54,532 bases of DNA from Muribaculaceae bacterium. Its GTDB lineage: Bacteria; Bacteroidota; Bacteroidia; Bacteroidales; Muribaculaceae. The stretch lies in the NCBI GenBank assembly GCA_029061255.1, contig JAIDSL010000141.1, positions 1-54,532 on the forward strand, in the 5' to 3' direction. The translations under genes were made by a program, and so were the position numbers. Under the pieces are notes generated by a model, which was not told the origin of the DNA, searched no databases, and worked only from the letters and a program-made list of their open reading frames with translations. Of the stretch, positions 9,439-20,200 are shown in pieces. Position 1 is the first letter of the stretch; each line of letters starts with the position of its first letter.

Positions 9439-11145
9439 ATGTGGTTTGTAGAAGCTTTGAGGCATACTCCGGCATTGGCGGTGTTTCTCACTATAGGGAT
9501 AGGATTTTGGCTTGGAAAGCTTAAGTTCAAGGGGATTGCCCTTGGCACTGTCACTTCCGTGCTGATTGTCGGCGTTCTTGTCGGCCAACTAAACATTGAG
9601 GTCGGAGGCCCGCTTAAGACGGTTTCCTTCCTCCTTTTCCTTTTCTGCATCGGCTACAGTGTCGGCCCGCAGTTCTTTAAGTCTTTAAAAGGAGAAGGAC
9701 TTAAGGAAGTGCTCTTTGCAGTTGTGGTCTGCGTCCTTATTCTTGCTGCCTCAATTGGTGTCTCTTTCTGGTTTGGCTTGAATCCGGGCCAGGCTGCCGG
9801 CATGATGGCAGGAGCTTCTACCGCATCTCCCGTCGTAGGGGCTGCCGAAGACACGGTCAATTCCCTTTCCGGATCTCCGGAAGCAATCAAGGATATGGTT
9901 GCTGCAATCCCTGTTTGCTATGCCATGACATATGTATTCGGCACTCTTGGTGCCGTATGGCTTCTCGGCTATGTCGGACCCGCAATGATGGGTGGCCTTG
10001 AAAAGGTGAAGGCTATGACCCGAGAATTGGAGAAAACTCTAAGCCCTGTCTCCGGAAATGGTGACCCGGCAAGTTTCAATGCTTCTCGTCCTGTGGCATT
10101 TCGTGCATTTGATGCATGTGGCGATTGGATGTCGCAAACTCGCACGGTAGCAGAACTTGTGGCAGAATTCGGAAAGCAAAATCGGCGTGTAACAGTAGAG
10201 CGTATCAAACGCAAATTAGACTCTTCGATTATAGATGACATTACCCCTGACACTCCTATATATAAGAATGATGTGGTTGCGCTCGCAGCAAGGCGCGAAA
10301 TGATAGTCGGTGACCATTCTTGGCTTGGTCATGAGGTTGCCGGAGTGGAACTCCTGTCGTTTCCCGTAGAAGACGTAGATGTCACAGTTGCAAAAAAATT
10401 TAAGGAAACCACCGTTCATCAGCTAATAGAAGAGCAATGGATGGATGGTGTGGATATCAAGAAAATCGTAAGAAATGATATAGCACTCAATCCTCTTGGA
10501 GGTGCTGTAGTAAAACCCGGGGACGTGCTTGAGCTTGTAGGCACTAAGAAATGTCTTGACCGTGCGGCTAAAGAGATTGGATATGCAGATCCGCGCACAC
10601 TTGCCACTGATTTTGTCTTCATAGGCATTGGAATTCTTCTTGGAGGTCTCTTGGGTGCTATTGCTATAAAGATTGGAGCAGTGTCAGTAAGTCTTGGCGC
10701 AAGTGGTGGAGCACTTGTGGCGGGTCTCATAATGGGATGGTGGCGTTCAAAACGGCCCGTATTCGGTTCTATTCCAAAAGCCTCTCTTTGGGTCTTTAAT
10801 AATCTCGGACTTAATATGTATATCGCAGTGATCGGCATCGCCTCCGGGCCATCGTTCATCAGTGCATTTTCAGAAGTCGGACCGAAAATCTTTGTTGCCG
10901 GTCTCATAGTAACATTGGTCCCACTATTCCTATCAATTTTGATAGGGCATAAACTTTTCAAGTTCCATCCTGCGGTCACTCTCGGTTGCTGTGCAGGCGC
11001 AAGAAAGACAACAGCAGGCCTCGGCGCTGTCCAGGAGCGTCTTGGCAGTTCTGTCCCCGCCTTAGGATACACTATCACTTATGCGGTCTCCAACACACTT
11101 CTCATCATATTCGGCATCGTCTTAGTCTTAGTCACCAGCCTCTAA
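9439..11145 (+). CDS. YidE/YbjL/AspT-type antiporter with two TrkA-C domains
   Basis: This inner-membrane transporter belongs to the aspartate:alanine exchanger family (AspT, YidE, YbjL). The 568 residues form two homologous five-helix bundles (about 8-175 and 390-568) separated by a cytoplasmic region with two RCK_C/TrkA-C-like modules (about 200-375). Each bundle carries the family's Gly/Ala/Ser-rich re-entrant motif: GASTASPVVGAAEDTVNSL in the first and GCCAGARKTTAGLGAVQERL in the second. Length and symmetry match the family exactly. The substrate cannot be read from sequence; characterised members exchange aspartate for alanine or move succinate and related anions. A terminator follows at 11260. 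Confidence 0.88.
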   Translation: MWFVEALRHTPALAVFLTIGIGFWLGKLKFKGIALGTVTSVLIVGVLVGQLNIEVGGPLKTVSFLLFLFCIGYSVGPQFFKSLKGEGLKEVLFAVVVCVLILAASIGVSFWFGLNPGQAAGMMAGASTASPVVGAAEDTVNSLSGSPEAIKDMVAAIPVCYAMTYVFGTLGAVWLLGYVGPAMMGGLEKVKAMTRELEKTLSPVSGNGDPASFNASRPVAFRAFDACGDWMSQTRTVAELVAEFGKQNRRVTVERIKRKLDSSIIDDITPDTPIYKNDVVALAARREMIVGDHSWLGHEVAGVELLSFPVEDVDVTVAKKFKETTVHQLIEEQWMDGVDIKKIVRNDIALNPLGGAVVKPGDVLELVGTKKCLDRAAKEIGYADPRTLATDFVFIGIGILLGGLLGAIAIKIGAVSVSLGASGGALVAGLIMGWWRSKRPVFGSIPKASLWVFNNLGLNMYIAVIGIASGPSFISAFSEVGPKIFVAGLIVTLVPLFLSILIGHKLFKFHPAVTLGCCAGARKTTAGLGAVQERLGSSVPALGYTITYAVSNTLLIIFGIVLVLVTSL

Positions 11146-11259
11146 CATGGAAAGCAAATGTATTTCTGTGCTCCTCTGCCAGTTCGCTTAAAAATGTCGG
11201 TGAATGAAAAAAGTTCTGCACCTAAGTATCAAAACATAGTCCATCAATAGTTTTTTTCT

Positions 11260-11288
11260 AAATCCGGATATTAAATCCGGATTTTTTT
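11260..11288 (+). terminator. Rho-independent terminator after the antiporter gene
   Basis: AAATCCGGAT (11260-11269) pairs with ATCCGGATTT (11275-11284), followed by more T residues. It lies immediately upstream of the -7 box of the next gene. Confidence 0.85.
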
Positions 11289-11290
11289 AT

Positions 11291-11298
11291 TAACTTTG
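11291..11298 (+). promoter_or_regulatory. Bacteroidetes -7 box for the GH43 gene
   Basis: TAACTTTG abuts the preceding terminator, and the -33 position falls inside that hairpin. The start codon is 42 bp downstream. Confidence 0.55.
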
Positions 11299-11340
11299 TA
11301 GCAAGCAAAAATTGTTTCATAATTTAATTTTTATCTGACC

Positions 11341-13407
11341 ATGAACTATACAAAATCCGCTCTTCGCGGACTTGCTGCCATTGCTGTTTGTTCAGCCGCA
11401 CTCTTCGGCTATTATGCAGATGTGGCAGCCAATGACAATGTGGGAGTAGGAAATCCTTATCTTCCACTGTGGGAACACCTTCCCGACGGAGAACCTCGAG
11501 TCTTTGAAGATCCCGACAACCCCGGTAAATATCGAGCCTATATCATCGGTTCACACGACCTCAGGGTAAATGAATACTGCGGCCCTGATATCCGTATGTG
11601 GTCTGCACCGGTAGAAGACCTTACCGATTGGCGTGACGAAGGTGCAATTTTCACTTATGAAAAAGATGGAAAATGGGATGTCATGTTTGCTCCCGACCTT
11701 GTTGAAGTGCGAGATCGAAAGGGCAACAAGGAATATTATCTTTATCCTCACAGCCGCGGTCCGCGTCGTGAAGCCATGGTCTGTAAAGGTCCGCGTCCCA
11801 ATGGACCATTCACTCCCGTCAATCTCAACGAAGATGGTTCAGCAGTGGTGGAAGGAAGTATCCTCGGTTTCGATCCATCCATATTCATTGAGCAGATCAC
11901 CGACAAAAAAGACCCCGACTATAAGAAAGGTTTCCGTGCCTACGGATTCTGGGGTTTCCAACACTCGAGTGCTGCCGAGCTTGATCAGAACACAATGTAT
12001 TCCCTGCGTCCCGGCACTGAGATTATACCATATTTCATGCCCGCGAGTGCTCGCTACGGTGTGATCAAAGATCCTGAAGGCACCCAATATCCTGCTCTCT
12101 ACAGCGAGCAGAACCCCGGCGATTTCAATTTCTTTGAGGCTTCCTCAATAAGAAAAGTCGGGAATAAATATGTGATGATCTTCTCAGGCTATTCCGGTCC
12201 TGACTACGGGCTTCCGAGTACAAACTCAACTCTGCGTTACGCCTATGCCGACTCTCCACTCGGTCCCTGGAGGAGTGGGGGAGTGCTTGTCGATTCTCGT
12301 GGTATTGTCCTTAATGAAGACGGCACTGCTCTTAAGGAGACAAATGCTGCTCATAACACCCATGGTTCGCTTCAGGAGATCAACGGACAATGGTATGTCT
12401 TCTATCATCGTCCCCCTCGTGGATTTGGTTTTGCTCGCCAGGCAATGGTAGCTCCGGTGAAAATAGAGTGGGATAAGAAAAAGGTTGCTGACGGAGGTGT
12501 AGTGACAATAACCGGTTACGACCCTTACGCAGCCGATGAAAAATGGACTGCAAAGGCATCTAATGGCGACTATTATCCCGGTGCCGAAGTGACATCGGAA
12601 GGTTTCCAGATCTTCGGACTCGATCCCTATAAATTTTATGATGCCGGATATGCTTGCTACCTTTCCAATATTGGATCTATGCAAGACACCTGGGACATAT
12701 GGGATCCGAACATGAAAGTGATTATGAATGGCGGCGATATAGTAGGATATAAGTATTTTGGCTTCGGAGGTCTGGATAAAGCTACAAAAGGACTTAAGCC
12801 ATTCGATGGCACTCAGCCTGGAAATGAAACGGAGTTCAACGTGTTCTTGACTCCTCAGGCTCCTTGGCCGGTGAAGCTGAGTATAATGCTCGATGGCCCG
12901 TATGCCAATGAAACTTGGAAAGGAAAAAAGATAGGCGAGATTGTAGTGCCTGCCGGATCTCCGCGTGAAGTCACAAAATTCAAGGTTGACGTTGCCGATG
13001 CTGTGGATGATCTTGATGGCAAGCATGCGATTTATCTTGTGGCTGAAGGAGCCCCCGGGCGTCCTGCTGTAGTTTTGAATGGGGTCGGATTCAGCAAAAA
13101 GGGAGATGAGCTTGTTTACACACAGGCTCCTCAGGTCACAATAGCTGTCAACGGGGTTGCATTGACACTTCCGGAGAACCCAACACGTTCTACAAATGAT
13201 AACGGCTATACCGGATACGACCGCTATGATGTTCACTATACTCTTCTCTCAGATAAAACCCCCGAGGTGTCTGCAGTGACAAGCTCAGGCCAACCGGTTA
13301 AGATTGATATCCAGCAACCGACGTCTGCCAAAGACAAGGCTATAGTGCGCCTCAACTATAACGGCAAAGTCAAGACCTACACCCTTATTCCGGAATCAAG
13401 AAAATAA
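11341..13407 (+). CDS. Secreted glycoside hydrolase, family 43-like
   Basis: The 688-residue product begins with a signal peptide (hydrophobic stretch about 8-28). A five-bladed propeller catalytic domain of the GH43 type follows (about 35-390). Candidate catalytic residues in family order are D57 (FEDPDNPGKYRAY, general base), D178 (GFDPSIF, pKa modulator) and E266 (FFEASSI, general acid). Supporting motifs are MFAPDLVEV and HGSLQEINGQWYVFYH. The C-terminal part (about 395-688) is beta-rich and resembles carbohydrate-binding or Ig-like modules. GH43 enzymes mostly remove arabinose or xylose from plant polysaccharides, so a periplasmic or surface role is likely. No susC/susD pair is nearby, so this is not a classic polysaccharide utilisation locus. 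Confidence 0.8.
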   Translation: MNYTKSALRGLAAIAVCSAALFGYYADVAANDNVGVGNPYLPLWEHLPDGEPRVFEDPDNPGKYRAYIIGSHDLRVNEYCGPDIRMWSAPVEDLTDWRDEGAIFTYEKDGKWDVMFAPDLVEVRDRKGNKEYYLYPHSRGPRREAMVCKGPRPNGPFTPVNLNEDGSAVVEGSILGFDPSIFIEQITDKKDPDYKKGFRAYGFWGFQHSSAAELDQNTMYSLRPGTEIIPYFMPASARYGVIKDPEGTQYPALYSEQNPGDFNFFEASSIRKVGNKYVMIFSGYSGPDYGLPSTNSTLRYAYADSPLGPWRSGGVLVDSRGIVLNEDGTALKETNAAHNTHGSLQEINGQWYVFYHRPPRGFGFARQAMVAPVKIEWDKKKVADGGVVTITGYDPYAADEKWTAKASNGDYYPGAEVTSEGFQIFGLDPYKFYDAGYACYLSNIGSMQDTWDIWDPNMKVIMNGGDIVGYKYFGFGGLDKATKGLKPFDGTQPGNETEFNVFLTPQAPWPVKLSIMLDGPYANETWKGKKIGEIVVPAGSPREVTKFKVDVADAVDDLDGKHAIYLVAEGAPGRPAVVLNGVGFSKKGDELVYTQAPQVTIAVNGVALTLPENPTRSTNDNGYTGYDRYDVHYTLLSDKTPEVSAVTSSGQPVKIDIQQPTSAKDKAIVRLNYNGKVKTYTLIPESRK

Positions 13408-13461
13408 TTGGGAGTATATTTTGTTTTGCCATCATCTTTCTACCCCGGAGGGGGGTAGCAC

Positions 13462-13492
13462 AGCCTTCGCATAAGTTGCGAAGGCTTTTTTT
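13462..13492 (+). terminator. Rho-independent terminator of the GH43 gene
   Basis: AGCCTTCGC pairs with GCGAAGGCT over a 7-nt loop, followed by six T residues. Confidence 0.9.
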
Positions 13493-13572
13493 GAGTTAGG
13501 ATCTCAGTTTCGGTTTTATTTATGCAAAAAACACAAATAAATATTAAATTGTTAAATTTTTTTGATGTAAAG

Positions 13573-13605
13573 TTTGCAAAAAAGGCACATTTTATATTAT
13601 CTTTG
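13573..13605 (+). promoter_or_regulatory. Promoter of the InlB-repeat gene
   Basis: TTTG (13573-13576), a 21-bp spacer and TATCTTTG (13598-13605) give a near-perfect Bacteroidetes sigma-ABfr promoter. It implies a 5' leader of about 160 nt. Confidence 0.8.
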
Positions 13606-13774
13606 TATTTAAATGAAGCCACCGCTCCGTATTTAACAGTCGAAGTTGTCTGTCTTCTTTTGTCTATGTCTCTCTTTAAGTATATTTATCCGACAAAAAT
13701 TTCGGACATTGCGGTAGTTAATTTTTAATACAAGTGTTTAATTATCAATATTTTTTACTTAACCTAATTAATTA

Positions 13775-16700
13775 ATGTTAAAGAGAAGATTAAAAGGCAA
13801 GATGCTTGCGCCGCTGCTCGTGTTGCTCATGACAGTGTGCGTTTCTGCATTTGCAGGACTTCGTGATGAGGCCTGGACAGTGAATCCTTCTGACTTCCGT
13901 TATGACATGAGTCTGTATTTCCGTATGGAAAATAAGGATTTCGAAGATCTGTCTTTGTATGAGATCGGAGCGTTTGTAGACGATGAGTGCCGTGGGTTAG
14001 CTGAAAAATTAGAACTGACCCAAGGTGAGAGTTGTCTTTATATGCGTATCCGTAGTAACGATGCTGACAGCGAGAAGCTCTCCTTCTATATGAAGGATAA
14101 AAAGACGGGTCAGATCGTACACGTGAAAGGCGAAGATGGTTCGGAACTTACTTTCAAGGCAGATAGCCGTGTTGGCATGCCATCTGATCCATTTGCAATG
14201 ACACCTTATTATACTGCGGTGTTTAAGATCGATGATGAAGTTGTCCAGACTCTTGAAGTGGGTTATGGAGATCCCATTGTAGCTCCGGAGGTTCCGGATA
14301 AAGAAGGTTTTACCTTCAATGGCTGGGGTGAGGTTCCGGATACTATGCCTGCATATGATCTCGAGTTTTACAGCACATACACGATCAATACGTATGAGCT
14401 TAAATTTTTGGTAGACGATGAGGAAATCTTTTCAGGTCAGGTCGCTTATGGTTCTTCAATTGTGATTCCAGAGGTTCCTGAGAAGGAGGGTTATACATTC
14501 AGTGGATGGGCGACTGATGTCCCGGAGACTATGCCTGCCAATGATCTGGTTTTTGAGGGAAAATACGATGTTTTGTTCTTTAACGTGGTCTATAAATTAG
14601 ATGGCGAAGTAGTGCATACCGATCACTTAGCTTTTGGAGAAGTTATTACTCCTTATGATGAAATTCCCTCTAAAGAAGGATATAGTTTTAGTGGTTGGAC
14701 TGAAATCCCTGCTACTGTTCCTTCCCATGATGTCGAGGTCAATGGTTCGTATGTAATCAATCATTATACTGTGACATTCTACATTGGCGACGAAGTTTTC
14801 GTGTCGCAGGAATTGGCATATGAGGAAGAGATCATAGTTCCGGAGGCTCCTGCCAAAGAGGGTCATTCATTCAGTGGATGGGGTGAAGTCCCGGCTGTGA
14901 TGCCTGCTGGTGACCTTGAGTTTAAGGGAGATTACACGGTCAATACATATACTGTAATATTCAGAATTGACCAGGAAGTGTTCCAGACACTTGAACTTGA
15001 CTATGGCTCTGAGATAATTGTGCCTGAGGCTCCCGAGAAGGAGGGTCACTCTTTCAGTGGTTGGGGAGAAGTTCCAGCTACTATGCCTGCGTTTGATCTT
15101 GTATTTGTTGGCACTTACTCTGGCAACTATTATACAGTCACTTTCAAGATTGGCGACGAGGTCATAAAAATGGCTGACCTCATCTATGGATCAGAAATTA
15201 TTCTGCCTGAAGTGCCTGAGAAGGAGGGTTACACTTTCAGCGGGTGGGGAGATGTTCCATCTACTGTTCCTGCTTCGAATATCGAGATAGTAGGTAGTTA
15301 TATCGTGAATAATTACTCTCTCACATTCAAGATTGACGATGAGGTCGTCTATACCGGTATTCTTCCATATGGTTCACAGGTTGTGGCTCCTCAAGTCCCG
15401 GACAAGGTGGGTTACACATTCTCCGGTTGGGGCATTGTGCCGGAAACAATGCCTGCTTCTGATCTTGTGATCTCCGGAACATATTCGGTCAACATATATA
15501 CTCTTACGTTTTATATAGACGGTGAAGTATACTACACAACTCAGGCTGCTTACGGATCGGAGATATCTGCACCGGAAATCCCGACGAAAGAAGGTCACAC
15601 TCTTGTGGGTTGGAATGATGTTCCTGCCACTATGCCTGCCAATGACCTAAACATCAACGGTACGTATAACGTCAATACTTATACTTTGACATTCACTATT
15701 GGTGATGAAGTGATATTTACAGGCCAAATCCCTTATGGCACTGAAATAACTCTTCCTGAAGCACCCGCAAAAGAGGGATACACTTTCTCAGGATGGGGTA
15801 TGGTGCCGTCAGTTATGCCTGCGATGGATCTCAAATTTACCGGCTCATATGAAGTCAACTATTACACTCTGACTTTTATGGCAGATGATGAGGTAATCTT
15901 AACTTCGACAGTTCCATATGGTGCAGAGATTGTGGTTCCATATCCGCCGGAGAAGGAGGGGAATACTTTCAGCGGCTGGGGAGATATCCCTTCCACTATG
16001 CCGGCAAATGATCTTGTTTTGCGTGGTACTTATTCAGTCAATTACTACACCTTGACATTTAAAATTGGAGAAGATGTGCTCTTCAATGGCGAGCTTCCTT
16101 ATGGCGGGGAAATAAAGGCTCCAGAAGCTCCAGTGAAAGAGGGCCATACATTCGGTGGTTGGGGTGACGTGCCTGCTACTATGCCTGCGCGCAACCTTGA
16201 GTTCAAAGGAGAGTACACCACAAACTCTTATACCCTGACATTCCTGATTGATGATTATGTGGTATCAAAGAATGAAATCCTCTTCGGAGCAGAGATAATC
16301 GTTCCGGAAATTCCTGAAAAAGAAGGATACACCTTCTCCGGTTGGGGAGTAGTGCCTGCCGTTATGCCGGCTCAAGATCTTGTGTTCACAGGGTCTTACG
16401 ATCTGAACTCGTATTCTGTAGTGTTTAAGATAGGTGATGAAGTCATTTATTCTTCTCAAATTCCTTTCGGGGCAGAAATAGTAGCACCGGAGGCACCGGA
16501 AAGAGAGGGTCATACATTCTCAGGATGGGGTGAAATCCCTGTATCAATGCCGGCTAAAGATCTCGAGTTTATTGGTAACTACACAGTTAATATTTATACT
16601 GTGACCTTTGCTATTGGTGATGAAACCGCTTATACCACGGAAGTAGCTTATGGAGAGCCTATAATTCTTCCCGAAGTGCCGGAGAAGGAAGGTTACACTT

Positions 16701-17122
16701 TCAGCGGTTGGGGTGTCGTGCCGCCAACTATGCCTGCTGAAAACCTACACTTCGTAGGCAACTATGAGGTCAACTACTACACTCTGACATTTAGGCTTAA
16801 CGATGAGGTAATATATTCAGGACTAGTAGCATACGGTTCGGAAATCATCGCTCCTGAAGTTTCATTGAATGATGGCGACACTTTCTCAGGATGGTCAGAA
16901 TATCCAGAAACTATGCCGGCGCATGACGTTGAAGTGACAGGTACACTTGTCATTGGAGATTCTGTAGATAGTGTCTACAGCAGTTCTGACTCAGTGACAG
17001 TTGTCACTGTCGGAGGAATTGTTCTTTTCAGAAATGTCAAGGCATCCGAACTTAAAGATCGTCTTTCACCGGGCGTATACATCGTCAATGGCAAAAAGAT
17101 GATGGTAGGGAACAAAAAATAA
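13775..17122 (+). CDS. Secreted protein with 15 InlB-like B-repeats
   Basis: The 1115-residue protein has a signal peptide (about 8-28). A beta-sandwich region follows (about 30-140) with the motif IGAFVDDECRG, also present near the C-terminus of the next protein. Then come 15 repeats of about 61 residues (183 bp). Each has a core like GYTFSGWGxVPxTMPAxDL, followed by YTLTFKIxDEVxxxxxxPYGxEI. The repeats resemble InlB B-repeat/Flg_new modules. The tail LSPGVYIVNGKKMMV looks like a T9SS C-terminal sorting domain. The likely role is a cell-surface adhesin or spacer. This rests on repeat type and export signals, since no binding partner is visible. The hairpin after it is imperfect as a terminator, so read-through to the next gene is possible. 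Confidence 0.82.
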   Translation: MLKRRLKGKMLAPLLVLLMTVCVSAFAGLRDEAWTVNPSDFRYDMSLYFRMENKDFEDLSLYEIGAFVDDECRGLAEKLELTQGESCLYMRIRSNDADSEKLSFYMKDKKTGQIVHVKGEDGSELTFKADSRVGMPSDPFAMTPYYTAVFKIDDEVVQTLEVGYGDPIVAPEVPDKEGFTFNGWGEVPDTMPAYDLEFYSTYTINTYELKFLVDDEEIFSGQVAYGSSIVIPEVPEKEGYTFSGWATDVPETMPANDLVFEGKYDVLFFNVVYKLDGEVVHTDHLAFGEVITPYDEIPSKEGYSFSGWTEIPATVPSHDVEVNGSYVINHYTVTFYIGDEVFVSQELAYEEEIIVPEAPAKEGHSFSGWGEVPAVMPAGDLEFKGDYTVNTYTVIFRIDQEVFQTLELDYGSEIIVPEAPEKEGHSFSGWGEVPATMPAFDLVFVGTYSGNYYTVTFKIGDEVIKMADLIYGSEIILPEVPEKEGYTFSGWGDVPSTVPASNIEIVGSYIVNNYSLTFKIDDEVVYTGILPYGSQVVAPQVPDKVGYTFSGWGIVPETMPASDLVISGTYSVNIYTLTFYIDGEVYYTTQAAYGSEISAPEIPTKEGHTLVGWNDVPATMPANDLNINGTYNVNTYTLTFTIGDEVIFTGQIPYGTEITLPEAPAKEGYTFSGWGMVPSVMPAMDLKFTGSYEVNYYTLTFMADDEVILTSTVPYGAEIVVPYPPEKEGNTFSGWGDIPSTMPANDLVLRGTYSVNYYTLTFKIGEDVLFNGELPYGGEIKAPEAPVKEGHTFGGWGDVPATMPARNLEFKGEYTTNSYTLTFLIDDYVVSKNEILFGAEIIVPEIPEKEGYTFSGWGVVPAVMPAQDLVFTGSYDLNSYSVVFKIGDEVIYSSQIPFGAEIVAPEAPEREGHTFSGWGEIPVSMPAKDLEFIGNYTVNIYTVTFAIGDETAYTTEVAYGEPIILPEVPEKEGYTFSGWGVVPPTMPAENLHFVGNYEVNYYTLTFRLNDEVIYSGLVAYGSEIIAPEVSLNDGDTFSGWSEYPETMPAHDVEVTGTLVIGDSVDSVYSSSDSVTVVTVGGIVLFRNVKASELKDRLSPGVYIVNGKKMMVGNKK
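14306..16945 (+). repeat. 15 tandem coding repeats of about 183 bp
   Basis: Repeat cores (SGWG or a variant) recur every 183-186 bp in frame. The protein motif is well kept, but third-codon positions vary between copies. This suggests an old array held by selection and not a recent DNA-level expansion. Confidence 0.85.
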
Positions 17123-17134
17123 CATTTATTAGAG

Positions 17135-17166
17135 CTGTCCGGATCAATTGAAATTGATCCGGACAG
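17135..17166 (+). terminator. 14-bp hairpin between two surface-protein genes
   Basis: CTGTCCGGATCAAT pairs perfectly with ATTGATCCGGACAG over a 4-nt loop. The downstream tract is mixed (acagaaactttattt), so it may terminate only partly. No promoter is evident before the next gene. Confidence 0.6.
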
Positions 17167-17217
17167 ACAGAAACTTTATTTAATTATACGATTAATCCAT
17201 TAATACATTTAAAACCT

Positions 17218-20200
17218 ATGCTAAAATCAATTCAGCAGATGCTCATGCTCAGTCTGTGTGCGTTGTCGCCATCTATTATAGGTGCGGCCACACTCAGTGT
17301 GGATGAAGCAAAAGACGTTGCCGCTGAATTTTTTCAGTCTGGCGAAGTCTATAGGCTGGCAGATAAGGATGCTTTTGTCCTTGCTTATACTGCCACCGAT
17401 GAGGCATCAAATCCGATGTGCTACGTTTTCAATGCCAAGGATGGTAAAGGTTTCGTAATCATTTCGGCTGATGAAAACTCCCTTCCGGTTATTGGCTATT
17501 CGGATAATTCCGTATGGAGTGTAGGCTCGGTGCCCGCTTCAGCAGAGCGAGTGCTTAGAGAGCCTGTAAAGGTTCCGGCAAACGTGCGCCGTCAAGTACT
17601 TGCACACGTTTCGGCAGAATCAGAAAGCAAAGTCCTTGAGACTCCTTCCTGGAGTCAGGAGGCTCCGTTTAACAACAATATTCCTAACCGCCGTCTCACT
17701 GGCTGTGTCGGAGTGGCTCTTGCCGAGATTCTTAAATATCATGATTATCCTGCCTCTCGCCCGTCTTCTCTCGTGAGTGCCGGTGAGCATACGCAGTATT
17801 CATGGTCTACAATGCGTATGGACAATTACAGAAGTGGATATACAGATGAAGAGGCTAATGCTGTTGCCACTCTTGTAGCTGACGCCGCTATAGGTATTGG
17901 CACAGACTTCGGTATGTCCAGCTCAAGTGCTTATGAAGTGAAGGTGCCCTATGCTCTTACTTCTCTATTTGGATACGATGCAGGTGTCTCTTACAAGAAA
18001 CGTCAGGAAATGAGCCGTGAAGCATGGGATCAGGTGATCGTTGACGAAATTGACAACGACCGTCCGGTGCTTTATTGCGGACAGGATGTTTCTGCCGGCC
18101 ACGCTTTCGTCTGCGATGGCTATGAGATGCGCGGTTCTACTCCCTACTTCCATATCAACTGGGGTTGGGGTGGATCTGCTAATGGCTTTTATGCTACAGA
18201 TGCATTGAACCCGGTAGTCAGCAAGGCTCACAGCTACAACGAACTGATGACCATCGTCTACAATATCAAGCCTGCCTCTGACAATCGAGCTTGGTCAGAC
18301 ATTCATGTCACAAGCGACGAGAGCCAGCCGGGTCTCACACTCAATGTATCAGATATTTCTTCAGTCGATTCCTTCACTGTGCGTGTGGGAGCCCTGAAAA
18401 ACATCTCAAATACTGATTTCTCCGGCAAGCTCGCAGTGGCTCTCTTCGATGCCTCCGGCAATCAAAAAGGACTTCTTTCCGATTCTCGCAATTTCTCTCT
18501 CTGGTCTCTTCAGATCTCCAAATATGTCGACTTCTCCTGTAAGGTCCCTGACGGTGTGTCGGTATCTGACAGCGACAAGGTTGGCATAGTCTCCATGGCA
18601 AATGGATCTTCAGAATGGCTTCCTCTTGCAGGTGATCGTCTCGCTCACGCAGAAGTTTCTGCTAAGAATTACGACGTGCCGTATCTTACGGTCACACTTC
18701 CTGCCAGCAACAACTTCTATACCATCACAGCTCCTGAATCGGAGGCTATACTCGGACGCGATTTCGTATTCACTCTTACTCAGCTTGATCCCTCAAGGCT
18801 AATTACTTTGAAGGCTAATGGCTTTCTACTCAGTCCGGAATCTGATGGCTCATACCGTCTCTCTAACGTATTGGAGAATCAGAGAGTGACTGTAACCAAT
18901 CAAATTGCAGCCAACGTACTTTCCAAGATGACTCTTTGGGTGACAGCAGGAAATCTTCAGAATCTTCTTACTGAAGATGAATGTGCATCCGTAAAGAATC
19001 TGACACTCTATGGCACTATCAATGCCAGCGACTTCAACTTCATGCGCGATCAAATGAAGCTCGAGACTCTCGACATCTCAAATGTATCGATTTTAGCGCA
19101 GGGTTCGAATCCGGCAAACGCCATACCGACGAAGGCTTTCATGGGCTACCGTTCGCTCCAGAAGATTATCCTTCCCAACAACCTCAGCACGTTCAAGAAC
19201 GGCTGTCTTGCCCAGACAGGTCTTAAATCTATTGACATCCCTGCTTCTGTCGGCACTTGGGAATACAATGTGTTTGTAGGCTGCAACCAGCTGCGTGAGG
19301 TTATCTCCCGTCGCTCATCCCCCGCTTGGGTCAACTGGTGTGTTTTCTCGGGTGTCCCCCAGGATAAGCTGATTGTACCTAATGGCTCTGCCGACGCTTA
19401 CCGCGCTAAGGAATACTGGCAAGACTTCAAGGAAATAGTGGAAGGTTTACCTGCCGAGCCGTATGAATTCACCGTTACAATGGCGGAGAAAAAAGGAATC
19501 AAGTATACTAAGATCACTGACGAAGACTATTTCTACAAGGGTGATGAATTCGAGTTCAAGGTAGATACAGATGACACTTACGGTGAGTCCGTAATGCAGG
19601 TGTTTGCCAACGCGACTCGTCTCACTGCTGATGCTGAGGGCAAGTACAAGATCAATGTCAACGGAAATATGCTTATACACGTTGAATTCCAGCAGCCTCA
19701 GCCTACAACAGTCGACACTACATGGAAGCTTACCGGCGATGTCGGTGGCATTGGCCTTGCTACCGACGTGGTTAATGTGCCGGTCGGCCAGAGGTTCACT
19801 ATTCGTGCTAATGCAATCAAGGTGCCTAAGGGCGACGATGCTGCAAAGTTCTATGCAATGGTGCTTACCGACAAGGACGGAGCGATCAAGGAGTTCATTT
19901 CTCAGATTGTCAGCAACTACTATAGCCGCAACGGCGAGAATCTCACCTACAATTTCTACTGCCAGGTGAATGAGTCTAAGGTGAAGGAAGGCAACCTGAT
20001 TCGCCTCGCTACTTCATATAATAAGAAAGACTGGCAGCTTGTTGAGGGTGAGAACGAAACTATCATTGATCGCATACTGGCTGTCAACAACCCGGTGATC
20101 TATCACAACGTCACTATGCCTTCGAGTGTCACAGGGGCAAGAATCGAGGGTGGTGCCACCCAGGTGGTGCGCGGTATGCCCTTCAGCTTTAAGGCTTCCG

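Larger units (their letters stand above)
13408..13774. other. 367-bp intergenic region
   Basis: It holds a short hairpin of CTACCCC and GGGGGTAG (about 13440-13458), the GH43 terminator, and the promoter of the next gene. A leader of about 160 nt then runs to the ATG at 13775. I see no convincing coding sequence in it. Confidence 0.6.

Noticed and set aside
11341-13407. Polysaccharide utilisation locus around the GH43 gene
   Set aside because: No SusC/SusD-like genes or regulators are present in the window, so the glycosidases look isolated.
13522-13728. 68-codon plus-strand reading before the InlB-repeat gene
   Set aside because: It overlaps the strong promoter at 13573-13605 and has low-complexity, A/T-driven composition. 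It is better explained as promoter and leader.
14306-16945. Regular 183-bp repeats that could suggest a CRISPR or satellite array
   Set aside because: They are in-frame coding repeats with variable third-codon positions and no constant repeat/spacer alternation.
19101-19117. GGTTCGAATCC, a tRNA T-arm-like motif
   Set aside because: It lies inside the C10 peptidase reading frame, and no acceptor stem, D-arm or anticodon arm can be folded around it.
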